Below, in pieces: positions 63,809 through 64,000 of a stretch of 64,000 bases of DNA; within the stretch, counting starts at the first letter, position 1, and every line of letters begins with the position of its first letter. The position numbers and the translations under genes were made by a program. This stretch comes from a virus, in IMG/VR virus record IMGVR_UViG_3300008116_000055, positions 163,542 through 227,541 of that record; one strand, given 5' to 3'. The notes beneath the pieces were generated by a model. It was not told the origin of the DNA, did no database searches, and worked only from the letters and a program-made list of their open reading frames with translations.

Positions 63809-64000
63809 TGTCTTTTAATTTAGATTCCAATAATCTAAAACATTCGTAAAACCCTTCTATTTCAATCAACTCTCTATTTGGTTGGGAATTCTGGCACGGA
63901 TAAAATATCTTTCCTTCGTTAAGTGAAACACTATATACCCAATTGTTCTTAGTCATCATTTCTACGGTTAGATAGATACCATTTTTATCAAAAAATTTAT
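63801..64000 (-). CDS. Hypothetical protein, N-terminus outside window
   Basis: Minus-strand frame open to the window edge. Readable C-terminal 65 residues: KFFDKNGIYLTVEMMTKNNW, then VYSVSLNEGKIFYPCQNSQP and IEGFYECFRLLESKLKDIN. No family recognised. Confidence 0.65.
   Translation of the reverse strand, partial: KFFDKNGIYLTVEMMTKNNWVYSVSLNEGKIFYPCQNSQPNRELIEIEGFYECFRLLESKLKDIN

Overview
The window looks like part of the genome of a large, AT-rich, T4-like tailed phage of a Bacteroidota (Flavobacteriia-type) host. Reasons: upstream of the small early genes the promoters match the Bacteroidota primary-sigma consensus (TTTG, about 20 bp, TAnnTTTG). There is a GH19 endolysin, a phage-type nucleotide-metabolism set, and a large group of proteins with T4-like capsid-targeting/prohead-protease leaders. 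No tRNA, rRNA, CRISPR array, IS element, terminase, capsid or tail gene was recognised, so this is only part of the genome.

Layout. (1) 1-17.4 kb: about 30 small genes, almost all on the minus strand, in short transcription units. Each unit has a host-type promoter and an intrinsic terminator, with GCCAAAC-box inverted repeats between units. This looks like an early host-takeover region. Recognisable members are a ParB-like nuclease-domain protein, a GP88-like protein, and DUF932, DUF4314 and DUF6915 proteins. (2) 17.45-17.84 kb: a divergent, gene-free junction with a strong G-quadruplex-type tract. (3) 17.8-47.1 kb: a mosaic on both strands. About 20 genes encode proteins with a short related amphipathic leader (ESQLKRLI- or LTESDLV-like) followed by an (L/I)-x-E site, and most of these genes have a TATTTATA box in front. 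They include a probable ADP-ribosyltransferase, an L,D-transpeptidase-like protein, a peptidoglycan-binding protein and three large WC/HC-motif proteins. Interspersed are secreted proteins (archaemetzincin, two CAP-like proteins, one unknown, a NUC1 nuclease), the endolysin, and nucleotide/DNA enzymes (GMP reductase/IMPDH family, a DUF1599-like protein, a GIY-YIG-like protein). (4) 47.2-63.5 kb: one long plus-strand glycan operon of 17 genes: glycosyltransferases, TylF-type methyltransferases, two sugar nucleotidyltransferase domains (one fused to a HAD phosphatase), a GDPD-like protein, a cupin and a RuBisCO-like protein.

How the parts may work together (inference): early genes are read by host RNA polymerase, perhaps helped by an activator at GCCAAAC boxes that lie in helical phase with the -7 element. 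A TATTTATA box marks a second, probably late, class. Its products look like a cargo of internal head proteins delivered into the next host. Proteins with signal peptides in the same region instead have host-type promoters, so they are probably made early and exported. The glycan operon probably decorates the virion or modifies the host surface.
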